A stretch of 64,000 nucleotides of DNA from Hymenobacter puniceus (GCF_014333525.1 NZ_JACSCX010000001.1:62001-126000), one strand, 5' to 3'. Shown: positions 16,497 through 24,585, counted from the first letter of the stretch. Numbers and translations: made by a program. Notes: a model not told the origin generated them from the letters alone.

Positions 16497-16838
16497 CTAA
16501 GCCATTTTCAGGTTGCCGGCGGCAGTGATGAGCGTCTGGCCGAGGTGGCGCAGCTGGTCGCCGGTGCCGTCGTGCATGTCGCGGGCCGTGAGGGAAGTAT
16601 GCTCGCCGAGGCGCTGCAGGGTGGCGGCCATAGCCGGCCGGTCATCATTCTGCACGTGGGTGCGCAGGTCGCGCAGCTCGCCCTGGATGTTAGTCAGCGC
16701 CGAGCCGCCGAGGCCGTCGAGGGCCTGAATCCAGCTGTCGATGGCGCCGAGGCCGGCCTCTACAGGGTGCTTGCCGGGGTGCGAGAAGGTTTCATAGATA
16801 TTCTGGATGGTTTCTTCGATTCGGGCAGCGTGGGTCAT
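16497..16838 (-). CDS. Small helical protein of unknown function, paralogue B
   Basis: 113 residues, cytosolic. It aligns with paralogue A over the last 80 residues: IDSWIQALDGLGGSAL, IQGELRDLRTHV, ATLQRLGEHTS and LRHLGQTLITAAGNLKMA. The N-terminal 35 residues differ completely (THAARIEETIQNIYETFSHP), suggesting that only the shared bundle is constrained. The 246 bases between the two genes are AT-richer than the surroundings and should hold the promoter of paralogue A. Function unknown. Confidence 0.75.
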   Translation of the reverse strand: MTHAARIEETIQNIYETFSHPGKHPVEAGLGAIDSWIQALDGLGGSALTNIQGELRDLRTHVQNDDRPAMAATLQRLGEHTSLTARDMHDGTGDQLRHLGQTLITAAGNLKMA

Positions 16839-16989
16839 GGCGACAAGAGGTTAGGGAGTGGAAGGATGCTATACCGATACGCAAGGTGGCGCGGCGCGTT
16901 ATAGGTCCCCCAACAAAGGCCTAGCTGCTGCCGGCATAGTGCTTCCATTGTAAAGCCCACATGAGCACCGTTGTCAGTATGGGCCCATT

Positions 16990-17544
16990 TTATTTCGCCG
17001 CTTCGGCCACTACATCGAAAGCCAGCTTGAACTCGTTGCGAATGGCATAGGAACCCAGATTCTGGAAAAAGCTGCTGGAGTTGTGGTTGATGCCGAATTG
17101 GGTCCGGTCGAGGGTGGCGGTGCCGCGCAGGCGCAGGCGACCATCGGGGCGGCGCTCCAGCTGCAGCGGAAACTGCACCGGCCGCGTGACGCCGCGCAGC
17201 GTGAGCTGGCCGCTGGCCTGGCCCTGCCGCAGCTCTTGCAGCACAAAAACGGCCGTTGGGAATTGCTTCACGTCAAAGAAATCCTCGCCGCGCAGGTGCT
17301 CGGCCAGTTGCGCCTGCTCCTGCGCAATGGTGCACATGTCCACCTCGAGGCGGGCCTGGCGGAGGGTGCGGCCGTCGTAGAGGAAACTGCCGCGGCGGAG
17401 CTGCACGGTGCCGCTGGGGGCGTAGGTGCCCACTTCGGCGTAGCCAGTCCAGGTGAGGGCGGCAGGCAGCAGCTGGTAGGAAGTGGCGGCGGGTTGGGCG
17501 GCGGCCAGCGTGCAGAAGGTCAGGAAGGCAAGGAGAAGTTTCAT
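16990..17544 (-). CDS. YceI family protein
   Basis: About 184 residues starting at MKLLLAFLTFC, which gives a signal peptide ending near LAAAQP; the longer frame adds 43 residues of no family character. The YceI lipocalin-like barrel is recognised from LTWTGYAEVGTYAPSG, LEVDMCTIAQE, HLRGEDFFDVKQFPTAVFVL, GVTRPVQFPLQL and the late TLDRTQFGINH. Family members bind isoprenoid-type lipids in the periplasm. The gene downstream of a hypothetical exported protein on the same strand is separated from it by strong hairpins, so they may not be co-transcribed. Confidence 0.92.
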   Translation of the reverse strand: MKLLLAFLTFCTLAAAQPAATSYQLLPAALTWTGYAEVGTYAPSGTVQLRRGSFLYDGRTLRQARLEVDMCTIAQEQAQLAEHLRGEDFFDVKQFPTAVFVLQELRQGQASGQLTLRGVTRPVQFPLQLERRPDGRLRLRGTATLDRTQFGINHNSSSFFQNLGSYAIRNEFKLAFDVVAEAAK

Positions 17545-17599
17545 GATTTTGGGGAAGTGTGTGGGTGAGCCGGTGGCCGTAGCGTCACGACTTTTTTCT

Positions 17600-17673
17600 A
17601 TCGTGGAACGACCACCGGCGGCGCCGTTCAACGATGGTGGTACCACGAGGCCTTCGGCAACTCGTGGCACCAC
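17600..17673. repeat. Two adjacent hairpins between YceI gene and its upstream neighbour
   Basis: Hairpin one pairs ATCGTGGAAC with GTTCAACGAT (17600-17635, one mismatch). Hairpin two pairs GTGGTACCACGAG with CTCGTGGCACCAC (17637-17673, one mismatch). Read on the minus strand, hairpin two follows the stop at 17680 directly and hairpin one ends in a T-run, so the pair may terminate the upstream gene. Confidence 0.55.
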
Positions 17674-17679
17674 AGTAGG

Positions 17680-18201
17680 CTAGCGCACCGTGGCTTCGGT
17701 TTCGAGCAGGCCGAGGCCTTTGTAGAGCCGGCCAGCTTTGTCGCGGGCCAAGATGTACCAGAGGGCGTCGCCGCCGTAAAGCTGCCGGGCACTGTCGGCG
17801 TAGCGGTAGTTTTCGGCGAAGGTGTAGGTGCGGCCGGCCTGCAGATGGCCACCGGGGCACCGGAAAATTTCAGCAAACTCGGCGGGCGTTTCCACCATAT
17901 TCTGCTGCCAGCCGCGCGCATCGTACCAGATAAAGCTGCCGCATTCCACCACTTCCAGTTCGCCTACCTCAGAGCGCAGCATGGTGCTGTGCTTCCAGAC
18001 GTAGGTGCCGGGTTTATCAGGGTTGGGCTCGGGGTAGTTGGGGTTGGGCGAGTGCCAGATTGTGAGGCCCACCGGCACCTGCCGCAGCTTGTCGGGCAGC
18101 ACGCGGGTGTGGTCGGTCCAGGCGGTGGCGGGCGTGGTCTGGGCCAGCAGCGGAGCAGCCGGGGCGGCTGATAGGGCTAGCAGAAGCAGGAGCGTTTTCA
18201 T
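17680..18201 (-). CDS. Exported protein of unknown function
   Basis: 173 residues. The signal peptide (MKTLLLLLALSAAPAAPLLAQ) predicts export. The mature part is rich in aromatic residues and has the blocks LTIWHSPNPNYPEPN, YVWKHSTMLRSEVGELEVVECGSFIWYD, FRCPGGHLQAGRTYTF and DALWYILARDKAGRLYKG. This is probably a compact beta-sandwich. I do not recognise the family. The two cysteines in the mature chain (in VECGS and FRCPG) could form a disulfide. Confidence 0.7.
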   Translation of the reverse strand: MKTLLLLLALSAAPAAPLLAQTTPATAWTDHTRVLPDKLRQVPVGLTIWHSPNPNYPEPNPDKPGTYVWKHSTMLRSEVGELEVVECGSFIWYDARGWQQNMVETPAEFAEIFRCPGGHLQAGRTYTFAENYRYADSARQLYGGDALWYILARDKAGRLYKGLGLLETEATVR

Positions 18202-18307
18202 GGGTCATTTGGGGGGTTGATGAATGACTCAAAGGTGGCCGTCTGCTTCACCCCAAACGCCCCGAATCCGGCCACGGGACGCCCCGAATCATGATATGGG
18301 CGCTATT

Positions 18308-18476
18308 GAGTAGCTGAGTAGTGGCGTAACTGAGTAGTAGCGCGAACTTTGCAGTTCGCGTCTCCGCGCCGTTAAAATCGTTGAAATGGCGTGGGGGCGC
18401 GAACTGCAAAGTTCGCGCTACTGCTGCGCTTGAGTACCCGCCTACACTACTCAGCTACTCCATTACTCAGCTACTC
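18308..18476. repeat. Nested inverted-repeat element, family A (copy 1)
   Basis: Outer layer: a 16-bp unit GAGTAGCTGAGTAGTG at 18308-18323, perfectly complementary to 18445-18460, with a second degenerate copy of the same unit at 18461-18476. Inner layer: a perfect 25-bp inverted repeat, 18336-18360 with 18398-18422, each arm itself self-complementary (CGCGAAC...GTTCGCG). The outermost unit encodes the last codons and the stop of the AraC gene at 18463. No transposase is nearby. The inner sequence recurs at 28833-28919. Confidence 0.85.
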
Positions 18477-19668
18477 GATAGTCGCGCGGCGCTACGCCGG
18501 TGAACTGTTTGAAGATGCGGTTGAAGGTGGTTTTGGAGTTGAAGCCGCTTTCGAACGCAATGCCCAGCAGCGTGAGGCGCTGGGCATCCGGGGTGGCGAG
18601 GCGGCGCTTCACCTCGGCCACGCGGTAGCCGTTCACCACGTCGTTGAAGCTCTGGCCGAAGCCGTTGTTAACCGTAAACGAAATCAGGCGCGGCGCCAAA
18701 CCAGTGTGCGCCGACAGCTCAGCCAGCGTGAGCGTGGGGTTCAGGTACAGGCGCTCATCTTCCAGCGCCTGCCGGATGCGCGCCACCACGCCCGCATCTG
18801 CCACCGGCGCGGCCGGAGTTTCGGGAGATGCTTCCGAAGTCGGCGTGGAGTCCGACGCTGGGAAGGTTTGCGGTAACGTGGCGGCAGCGGGTTGCGCCGC
18901 AGAAACCGGCAGCGTCGTTGGCTCCTCACCCGCCAGCTCCGGCTCGAAACGGACGGCGCGCATATCGGCCTGGCGAAGGCCCACTACCCCTACCAAAAAC
19001 ACCACCACACCCAGCAGCTCGGTGGAATAGTCGTGGGTGTAGTACAATCCGAAGAACTCGCGCAGCACCACTTCCAGCAGCCATTGCGCACTCACCACGC
19101 CCACCAGCACCAGCAGCACCCGCAACCACTGCAGCCGCAGCTTCGACACTTCCGAAAAATTATCGGGCAGCCAGCGGCGGTACTGCTGCAGCAGCCGCAA
19201 GCTCAGCCCCAGATACACGGTGAGCGAAACCCAGGTGCCGATAAACTCCACCCGGTAGGTGTACGGCTCGTGCACGGTTTCCCAAAACCACAGGCGCGTG
19301 CGGTACGGCTGCAGCCGCAGCCACCAGTAGAGGCCCGCCTGCAGCAACACCGGCAGAAAGTGCCACAACTGCCGCCGCTGCAGTTGAAAATCGTGGTTAA
19401 CGAGGCTGCGCACGTAGAAATACAGCAGCGGCCCGAAAGCAAACGAGTAGTAGATGGGCGCGAAATACCAGTTGGCGTTTTGCCCATAGATGTTGGCTAC
19501 CCGAAAAAACCCGTCGAGCATCCAGAGCGCAATAGCCAGCATGAGCAGGGCCAGAAAGCGGTTGGGCAGACGGTTGGCGGGCGCCAGCCACAGCAGCCCG
19601 GCCGCAAATACGGCCTGCGCCACCACGGCCAGCAGCACCACTACAAGCGGCGTAAACGGTATCTGCAT
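18463..19668 (-). CDS. Membrane-anchored AraC-family transcriptional regulator
   Basis: About 401 residues, starting at MQIPFTPLVVV. The first 230 residues contain seven or so hydrophobic segments (VVVLLAVVAQAVFAAGLLWL, FLALLMLAIALWMLDGFF, FAPIYYSFAFGPLLYFYV and others), so the protein sits in the inner membrane. A Pro/Ala/Thr linker (about 250-300) leads to a C-terminal AraC helix-turn-helix domain: LTLAELSAHTGLAPRLISFTVN, then IAFESGFNSKTTFNRIFKQFTG. It probably senses an envelope or membrane signal and controls transcription directly. The last residues VAE and the stop come from a repeated 16-bp unit, an unusual 3' end. It is divergent from a second AraC gene. Confidence 0.9.
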   Translation of the reverse strand: MQIPFTPLVVVLLAVVAQAVFAAGLLWLAPANRLPNRFLALLMLAIALWMLDGFFRVANIYGQNANWYFAPIYYSFAFGPLLYFYVRSLVNHDFQLQRRQLWHFLPVLLQAGLYWWLRLQPYRTRLWFWETVHEPYTYRVEFIGTWVSLTVYLGLSLRLLQQYRRWLPDNFSEVSKLRLQWLRVLLVLVGVVSAQWLLEVVLREFFGLYYTHDYSTELLGVVVFLVGVVGLRQADMRAVRFEPELAGEEPTTLPVSAAQPAAATLPQTFPASDSTPTSEASPETPAAPVADAGVVARIRQALEDERLYLNPTLTLAELSAHTGLAPRLISFTVNNGFGQSFNDVVNGYRVAEVKRRLATPDAQRLTLLGIAFESGFNSKTTFNRIFKQFTGVAPRDYRVAE

Positions 19669-19794
19669 ACGGGCAAAGGAAAACCCGGCAACCTGGCCGG
19701 GCCACCAAAATAGCCGTTTCTTGGTAGTATTGAGCGTAGAACGCAGGGCCATTGACGCCCGACTAGAACTGTATCTGCCACTTCAGCCCCGCCC

Positions 19795-20661
19795 ATGTCT
19801 CTTCCGGTTCTTACGCTGCAGTCGTTTCCGCAGGGCCCGGCGCGGCGGCCGTGGTACCTGGAACGGCTGGAGCGGCACGTGGCCAACTTCCCCGGCGTCA
19901 GCCAGGCTCACGCCCACGACTTCTACCTGCTGCTCTACGTCACGCACGGCCACGGCACCCACACCATCGACTTGGTGAGCTACCCGCTGGCGCCGGGCAG
20001 CGTGTTTTTCATGACCCCAGGCCAAGTGCACCACTGGCAGCTTTCCGACGATGCGCAGGGCTACGTGGTGCTGTTCGAGGCCGACTTCTACCTGTTCCGC
20101 TACCCCGGCGAGCGGCTGTTCGAGTACCCGTTCTTCGACCACCGCCACGCCCCGGCCCTGCAGCTGCCGCCCACCGAAACCGAGCTGCTGCCGCTACTGC
20201 TGCGCATGTGGCAGGAAGCCGCCACGCCCGCCCCGCACCAAGATGAGGTGGTGCGCTCCTACCTGCATTTGTGCCTGGAACTGGCCGCCCGCCACTACCC
20301 ACCGGAGGCGCCCGGAGCTTCGATTTTCGACGAGCCCCGCCACGCCCAGCAGCTGCTCCGGCAGTTCGGAAGCTTGCTTAATCAGCATTTCCGGGCGCAG
20401 CGCGAGGTGCAGCACTACGCCGATTTGCTGCACGTGTCGCCGAACCACCTCAACGCGCTGTGCCGCCGCCACCTGGGCAAAACCGCCAGCGCGCTGGTGC
20501 AGGAGCGGGTGCTGCTGGAAGCGCGCCGCCTGCTGCTCCACACGCCCGCCACCGTCAGCCAAGTAGCTGATGCGCTGGGCTTCGAGGATGCGTCGTATTT
20601 CGGGCGCTACTTCCGCCGCCACACCGGCCGCTCACCCGAAGCCTTCCGCCAGTTAGCCTGA
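19795..20661 (+). CDS. AraC-family regulator with cupin-like sensor
   Basis: 288 residues, cytosolic. The N-terminal half is the AraC-type cupin (AHAHDFYLLLYVTHGHGTHTID, PGSVFFMTPGQVHHW), which usually binds a small ligand. The C-terminal 100 residues carry two helix-turn-helix motifs: HYADLLHVSPNHLNALCRRH and VADALGFEDASYFGRYFRRHTG. It is transcribed divergently from the membrane AraC gene with 126 bases between starts, so each could regulate the other. The likely target is the metabolic gene cluster nearby, but no operator repeats were identified. Confidence 0.92.
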   Translation: MSLPVLTLQSFPQGPARRPWYLERLERHVANFPGVSQAHAHDFYLLLYVTHGHGTHTIDLVSYPLAPGSVFFMTPGQVHHWQLSDDAQGYVVLFEADFYLFRYPGERLFEYPFFDHRHAPALQLPPTETELLPLLLRMWQEAATPAPHQDEVVRSYLHLCLELAARHYPPEAPGASIFDEPRHAQQLLRQFGSLLNQHFRAQREVQHYADLLHVSPNHLNALCRRHLGKTASALVQERVLLEARRLLLHTPATVSQVADALGFEDASYFGRYFRRHTGRSPEAFRQLA

Positions 20662-20742
20662 GCGCCTGCTTATGTTGCCAGCCGCGTTGATTTGTACCGG
20701 ATCTGCCCGCAGATGGGCCTTCCCGCGCCGTCCTGCGTAAGG

Positions 20743-20750
20743 TAATTTTG
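20743..20750 (+). promoter_or_regulatory. Candidate -7 promoter box for DUF983 gene
   Basis: TAATTTTG matches TAnnTTTG at every fixed position and lies 28 bases before the ATG. The -33 region has no clear TTG. Confidence 0.35.
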
Positions 20751-20778
20751 TATCCGAAGCTTACCTGCTCAAGTTGCC

Positions 20779-21195
20779 ATGTCCACTCCTGCCACTCCCG
20801 CTACCGACCACGATTCCACTTTGCTGGCCATGGTGCAGCAGCGCTGCCCCCGGTGCCACCAGGGCCCGCTGTTCACGCACCCAGCCCTCAGCACCAAGTT
20901 CATGAGCATGCCCACCCAGTGCCCGGTGTGCAGCCAGGCCTACGAGCCCGAGCCCGGTTTCTACTGGGGCGCCATGTACATCAGCTTCGTATTTTCGACT
21001 GGCATCATGCTGGTGATTGGCTTTGCGGTGTATTTCCTACTCGACGACCCCGACACTTGGGTGTACATCGTCTGCGTGGCCGTTGTGTCGTTGCTGTTCA
21101 CGCCGCTGTCGTTGCGCTACTCCCGCACCCTGATGCTGTATCTGTTTGGCGGCATCCAATACCGGCCCGACAAAGTCCGCACCAACGCCCGCTAA
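20779..21195 (+). CDS. DUF983 membrane protein with zinc-ribbon pairs
   Basis: 138 residues. Two CxxC pairs, CPRCHQGPLF (about 24-33) and CPVCSQAYEPEPGFYWG (about 50-66), would bind zinc on the cytosolic side. Two transmembrane segments follow (YISFVFSTGIMLVIGFAVYF and YIVCVAVVSLLFTPLSL). This is the standard DUF983 layout in Bacteroidota and alphaproteobacteria; the function is not known. It may be co-transcribed with the amylase lipoprotein gene 46 bases downstream, although a hairpin lies between. Confidence 0.9.
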   Translation: MSTPATPATDHDSTLLAMVQQRCPRCHQGPLFTHPALSTKFMSMPTQCPVCSQAYEPEPGFYWGAMYISFVFSTGIMLVIGFAVYFLLDDPDTWVYIVCVAVVSLLFTPLSLRYSRTLMLYLFGGIQYRPDKVRTNAR

Positions 21196-21210
21196 ACCGG
21201 CCTTTCCAGG

Positions 21211-21249
21211 CGGAGCATGCTGAAAAGTGGTACTTTTCGGCATGCTCCG
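21211..21249 (+). repeat. Hairpin covering the amylase start codon
   Basis: CGGAGCATGCTGAAAAGTG at 21211-21229 pairs with TACTTTTCGGCATGCTCCG at 21231-21249 with two mismatches. The ATG of the lipoprotein amylase (21242-21244) is in the right arm, so start-codon access could depend on melting this stem. Confidence 0.7.
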
Positions 21250-22699
21250 TTTCTTTACCCCTGGCCTGCTGGCGCTGAGTTTGCTGGCCGGCTGCCGCCC
21301 CAAGCAGCCCACTCTCGACACCACGCCCAACGCCTGCTCCCCCGACGCCCCGGCCGCCTACACCGTCCGCCACCCCGCCTGGGCTGATTCTGCTAGCATC
21401 TACGAGGTCAATATCCGGCAATACACGCCGGAAGGCACGTTTCGGGCCTTTGAAAAGCACTTGCCGCGCCTGGATAGCATGGGCGTGGGTATACTGTGGC
21501 TGATGCCGGTGCAGCCCATCGGCCAGCAAAACCGCAAAGGCACGCTGGGCAGCCAATATTCCATCCGGGATTACCAAGCCGTCAACCCCGAGTTTGGGAC
21601 GCTCGAAGATCTGCGCCACCTCAACCAGGAAGCCCACAAGCGCGGCATGCACGTCATTCTGGACTGGGTGGCCAACCACACCAGCTGGGACAGCCAGTTG
21701 GCGCAGCAGCACCCCGACTGGTTCACGAAAAGCGCCAGCGACCAGTTTGTGCCGCCCGTAGCTGACTGGCAGGACGTCATCGATCTGGATTACGGCAAGC
21801 CCGAACTGCGCCGCTACATGCAGCAAAGCATGGTGTTCTGGCTGCGCGAAGCTGGTTTCGATGGCTACCGCTGCGACGTGGCTGGCCTCGTACCTACCGA
21901 TTTCTGGAATGAAACCCGGCCGCTGCTGGAGCAGGTGAAGCCTGTGTTTATGCTGGCCGAATGGGACGAGCTACACGCCCCGCCCTTCCTCAAAAAAGGC
22001 GAGTTCAGCCCGAATACCAAGCTACTGGAAAAGGCCTTCGACGCCACCTACGGCCTGCGCCTGCGCTACCTGCTCGACAGCATCAGCCGCAAGCAGCAGC
22101 CCACCGCCGCCCTCGACAAGTACTTCCGGGTGGAGCGCGCCAAATACCCGGCCAGCAGCTACCTGATGTACTTCACCAGCAGCCACGACATCAACAGCTG
22201 GGACGGCACCGAGTACGAGCGGCTCGGTTCCGGTGCCCTGCCCCAGGCCGTGCTGACGGCCCTGCTGCCCGGCATTCCGATGGTGTATTCCGGCCAGGAA
22301 GCGGCCCTGAAAAAGCGGCTGCGCTTCTTCGATAAGGACACTATTGCTTGGAACGGCTATCCGCTACAGGATTTCTACACCAAGCTGCTGCAGCTGAAAA
22401 AGCGCCACCCGGCCCTGCGCAACGGCGACCCGTGCAGCGAGTTTGAACGCATAGAAAACAGCAGCTCCGAGGTCTACAGCTTCATCAGGCGCCGCGGCGA
22501 GGCCGCTGTACTGACGGCCGTGAACCTCGGCAAGCAGCCCCACGAAGTGCGCCCCACTACACTGGGTCCAGGCATCTATCGGGAGCTGTTCAGCGGGCAG
22601 GTGCTCAAGCTGGGCTCAGGCTCGAAGCTGCTCATCCCGGCCCACGGCTACCGCGTGTATGTGCGCCTCCCCGATTTGCCCCGTAACGGATTGTGGTAA
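21242..22699 (+). CDS. Alpha-amylase family (GH13) lipoprotein
   Basis: About 485 residues. The ATG is inside a hairpin; an in-frame GTG at 21227 is the alternative start. The lipobox LSLLAGC predicts a lipid-anchored enzyme. Catalytic GH13 motifs: LDWVANHTSW; GYRCDVAGLV with nucleophile about D212; FMLAEWDE with acid/base about E240; TSSHDINSW with the transition-state aspartate. A C-terminal beta domain starts around residue 400. It probably cuts alpha-1,4-glucans outside the cytoplasm. The gene 409 bases downstream is a paralogue without a signal peptide, which suggests a division between envelope and cytosol. Linkage specificity is not readable here. Confidence 0.93.
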   Translation: MLRFFTPGLLALSLLAGCRPKQPTLDTTPNACSPDAPAAYTVRHPAWADSASIYEVNIRQYTPEGTFRAFEKHLPRLDSMGVGILWLMPVQPIGQQNRKGTLGSQYSIRDYQAVNPEFGTLEDLRHLNQEAHKRGMHVILDWVANHTSWDSQLAQQHPDWFTKSASDQFVPPVADWQDVIDLDYGKPELRRYMQQSMVFWLREAGFDGYRCDVAGLVPTDFWNETRPLLEQVKPVFMLAEWDELHAPPFLKKGEFSPNTKLLEKAFDATYGLRLRYLLDSISRKQQPTAALDKYFRVERAKYPASSYLMYFTSSHDINSWDGTEYERLGSGALPQAVLTALLPGIPMVYSGQEAALKKRLRFFDKDTIAWNGYPLQDFYTKLLQLKKRHPALRNGDPCSEFERIENSSSEVYSFIRRRGEAAVLTAVNLGKQPHEVRPTTLGPGIYRELFSGQVLKLGSGSKLLIPAHGYRVYVRLPDLPRNGLW

Positions 22700-23107
22700 A
22701 CGGCGCGCACGTTTCCCAGGGCTGAAGCCCTAGGCTAGGCAGCGGCTCGAACGGGCGGTTGTACAGCCTACACTTTGGGGTAGCCGCGTGGCGGCGGCAG
22801 GTTCGCCAGCAGAATCTGTCGCCGCCACGCGGCTTTTATACTTGCGGGCACTGTTCAGACTACATACCCACCGCCGCTCCGCGGCTGTTCCGCAATCAGG
22901 GTACGTCACCCTGCATAGCCCCGGGCTTTAGCCCTGGGACACCCGTACCGTCTTATAATACCTGCGCCGCCTGCACAACGCGGCAATACTCGTCTGGCTC
23001 CCCCCTCTCCACGGGATAATGCGCGTCAAGCATTTGCGGGGCCGGGGGGTGAGGCGCCCGCCCGAACGACTTTTGCGTACACGGCCTTTCCACCACTGCC
23101 GTAGCCC
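22700..23107. repeat. Intergenic region with nested inverted repeats (family G)
   Basis: This 408-base gap between the amylase genes holds no convincing gene. Outer arms CCCAGGGCTGAAGCCC (22715-22730) and GGGCTTTAGCCCTGGG (22923-22938) are complementary with one mismatch. Between them, AGCCGCGTGGCGGCGGCAG (22782-22800) pairs with CTGTCGCCGCCACGCGGCT (22817-22835), also one mismatch, followed by TTTT, which could terminate the first amylase transcript. The remaining 160 bases up to the second amylase show nothing more than a possible promoter-like CGACTTTTG at 23068-23076. Confidence 0.7.
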
Positions 23108-24460
23108 GTGCCCGATTCTGCTGTTCACCCTGATGCCCACTTGTTCCAGGTTCGCCACCCGGAGTGGGCCGCCAATGCCACCATCTACGAAGTAAACCTG
23201 CGCAATTTTACCCCGGAAGGCACTTTCCGGGCTTTTGCCGAGCACTTGCCGCGGCTGGCGGCCATGGGCGTGAGCATCGTGTGGCTGATGCCGATTCACC
23301 CGATTGGCGCGGTGGAGCGCAAGGGCACGCTGGGCAGCCAGTACGCCGTGCAGGACTATTTCGGGGTGAACCCGGAGTTCGGGACGCTTGATGATCTGCG
23401 CTACCTGGTGCAAGCGGCCCACGCCCTGGGTTTGCGCGTGCTGCTCGACTGGGTGGCCAACCACACCAGCTGGGACAACCCGCTGGTGCAGCAGCATCCC
23501 GACTGGTACCAGCACGACGAGCACGGCCGCCTCGTGCCGCCCGTTCCCTACTGGACCGACGTGGTAGCTTTCGACTACGCCCAGCCCGGCCTGCGCCGCT
23601 ACATGACCGACGCGCTGCTGTACTGGCTGCGCGAAGCCGACATCGACGGCTACCGCTGCGACGTGGCTGGCCTCGTACCCACCGATTTCTGGGACGAAGC
23701 GCGCCTGGAGCTGGACGAAGTGAAGCCGGTGTTTATGCTGGCAGAATGGGATGAGCTGTACCCCAGCGGCGGCCTCACCTGGGAGCAGTTCAACTCCGAC
23801 ACCAAGCTGCTGGAGCGGGCCTTCAACATGAGCTTCGGCCTGCGCCTGCACTACCTGCTCGACCACATTGCCGAAGGCAAGGCGCCATTAGCGGACATCG
23901 ACGAATATCTGGCCGCCGAGCGGGCCAAATACCCGCCTTCAGTGTATTTGATGCACTTCACCAGCAACCACGACGTGAACAGCTGGGACGGTACCGAGTA
24001 CGAGCGGCTGGGTGCGCTGGCATTGCCGTTTGCCTTACTCACGGTGCTGCTGCCCGGCATGCCGCTGCTCTACACCGGCCAGGAAGCCGCCGTCAACCGC
24101 CGCCTGCTGTTCTTTGACCGCGACACTATCGACTGGAGTGAGCTGCCATTGGAAAGCTTCTACACCAAGCTGCTGCAGCTCAAGTGCCGTCACCCGGCCC
24201 TGCGCAACGGCGACGTGCTCAGCCGCTTCCGCCGCCTGCCCGGCCCCGCCAGCCTCTATGGCTTCCTGCGCGAAAAAGATGGCGCGGCCGTACTCTGCGT
24301 CATCAATATTTCCAAAGAATCCACGCCGCTCCAGCTCCCCGCCGAAGCCGCTGGCACCTGGCTGGACGTATTCAGCCAAGTGCAACTGACGCTAGAGGAA
24401 GGCGCTACGCTGACCGTGCAGGGCCACGGCTGGCGCGTGCTGGAACGGCAGTTCGCCTGA
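23108..24460 (+). CDS. Alpha-amylase family (GH13) enzyme, predicted cytosolic
   Basis: 450 residues with a GTG start. There is no signal peptide; the protein begins directly with the region aligning to the mature part of the upstream paralogue (QVRHPEWAANATIYEVNLRN). Catalytic motifs: LDWVANHTSW, GYRCDVAGLV with nucleophile about D185, FMLAEWDE with acid/base about E213, and TSNHDVNSW. The similarity to the neighbour is high along the barrel, so the pair arose by duplication. It likely degrades or transglycosylates malto-oligosaccharides inside the cell, together with the GH31 enzyme. A 31-bp inverted repeat follows within ten bases of the stop. Confidence 0.93.
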   Translation: MPDSAVHPDAHLFQVRHPEWAANATIYEVNLRNFTPEGTFRAFAEHLPRLAAMGVSIVWLMPIHPIGAVERKGTLGSQYAVQDYFGVNPEFGTLDDLRYLVQAAHALGLRVLLDWVANHTSWDNPLVQQHPDWYQHDEHGRLVPPVPYWTDVVAFDYAQPGLRRYMTDALLYWLREADIDGYRCDVAGLVPTDFWDEARLELDEVKPVFMLAEWDELYPSGGLTWEQFNSDTKLLERAFNMSFGLRLHYLLDHIAEGKAPLADIDEYLAAERAKYPPSVYLMHFTSNHDVNSWDGTEYERLGALALPFALLTVLLPGMPLLYTGQEAAVNRRLLFFDRDTIDWSELPLESFYTKLLQLKCRHPALRNGDVLSRFRRLPGPASLYGFLREKDGAAVLCVINISKESTPLQLPAEAAGTWLDVFSQVQLTLEEGATLTVQGHGWRVLERQFA

Positions 24461-24467
24461 GCTATCC

Positions 24468-24575
24468 GTCTGTCATCCTGAGCGGAGCGAAGGACCTTGT
24501 AACGCGTGAACGAACCGTCAGTAAGTTGGTCGTTCATGCGTGATAAGGTCCTTCGCTATGCTCAGGATGACAGAC
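24468..24575. repeat. Long inverted repeat, family B (copy 1)
   Basis: Arms of 31 bp, 24468-24498 and 24545-24575, match with two mismatches; the shared core is TCATCCTGAGCGGAGCGAAG. A 46-base spacer separates them. The element fills the gap between the convergent amylase and D-aminoacylase genes. The same core occurs at 40938-41047. Confidence 0.88.
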
Positions 24576-24585
24576 TGTTTTGGGG

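Noticed and set aside
22759..23019. An 86-codon open frame in the gap between amylase genes
   Set aside because: Its codons run through the inverted-repeat arms, with a biased, non-protein-like composition and no family resemblance.
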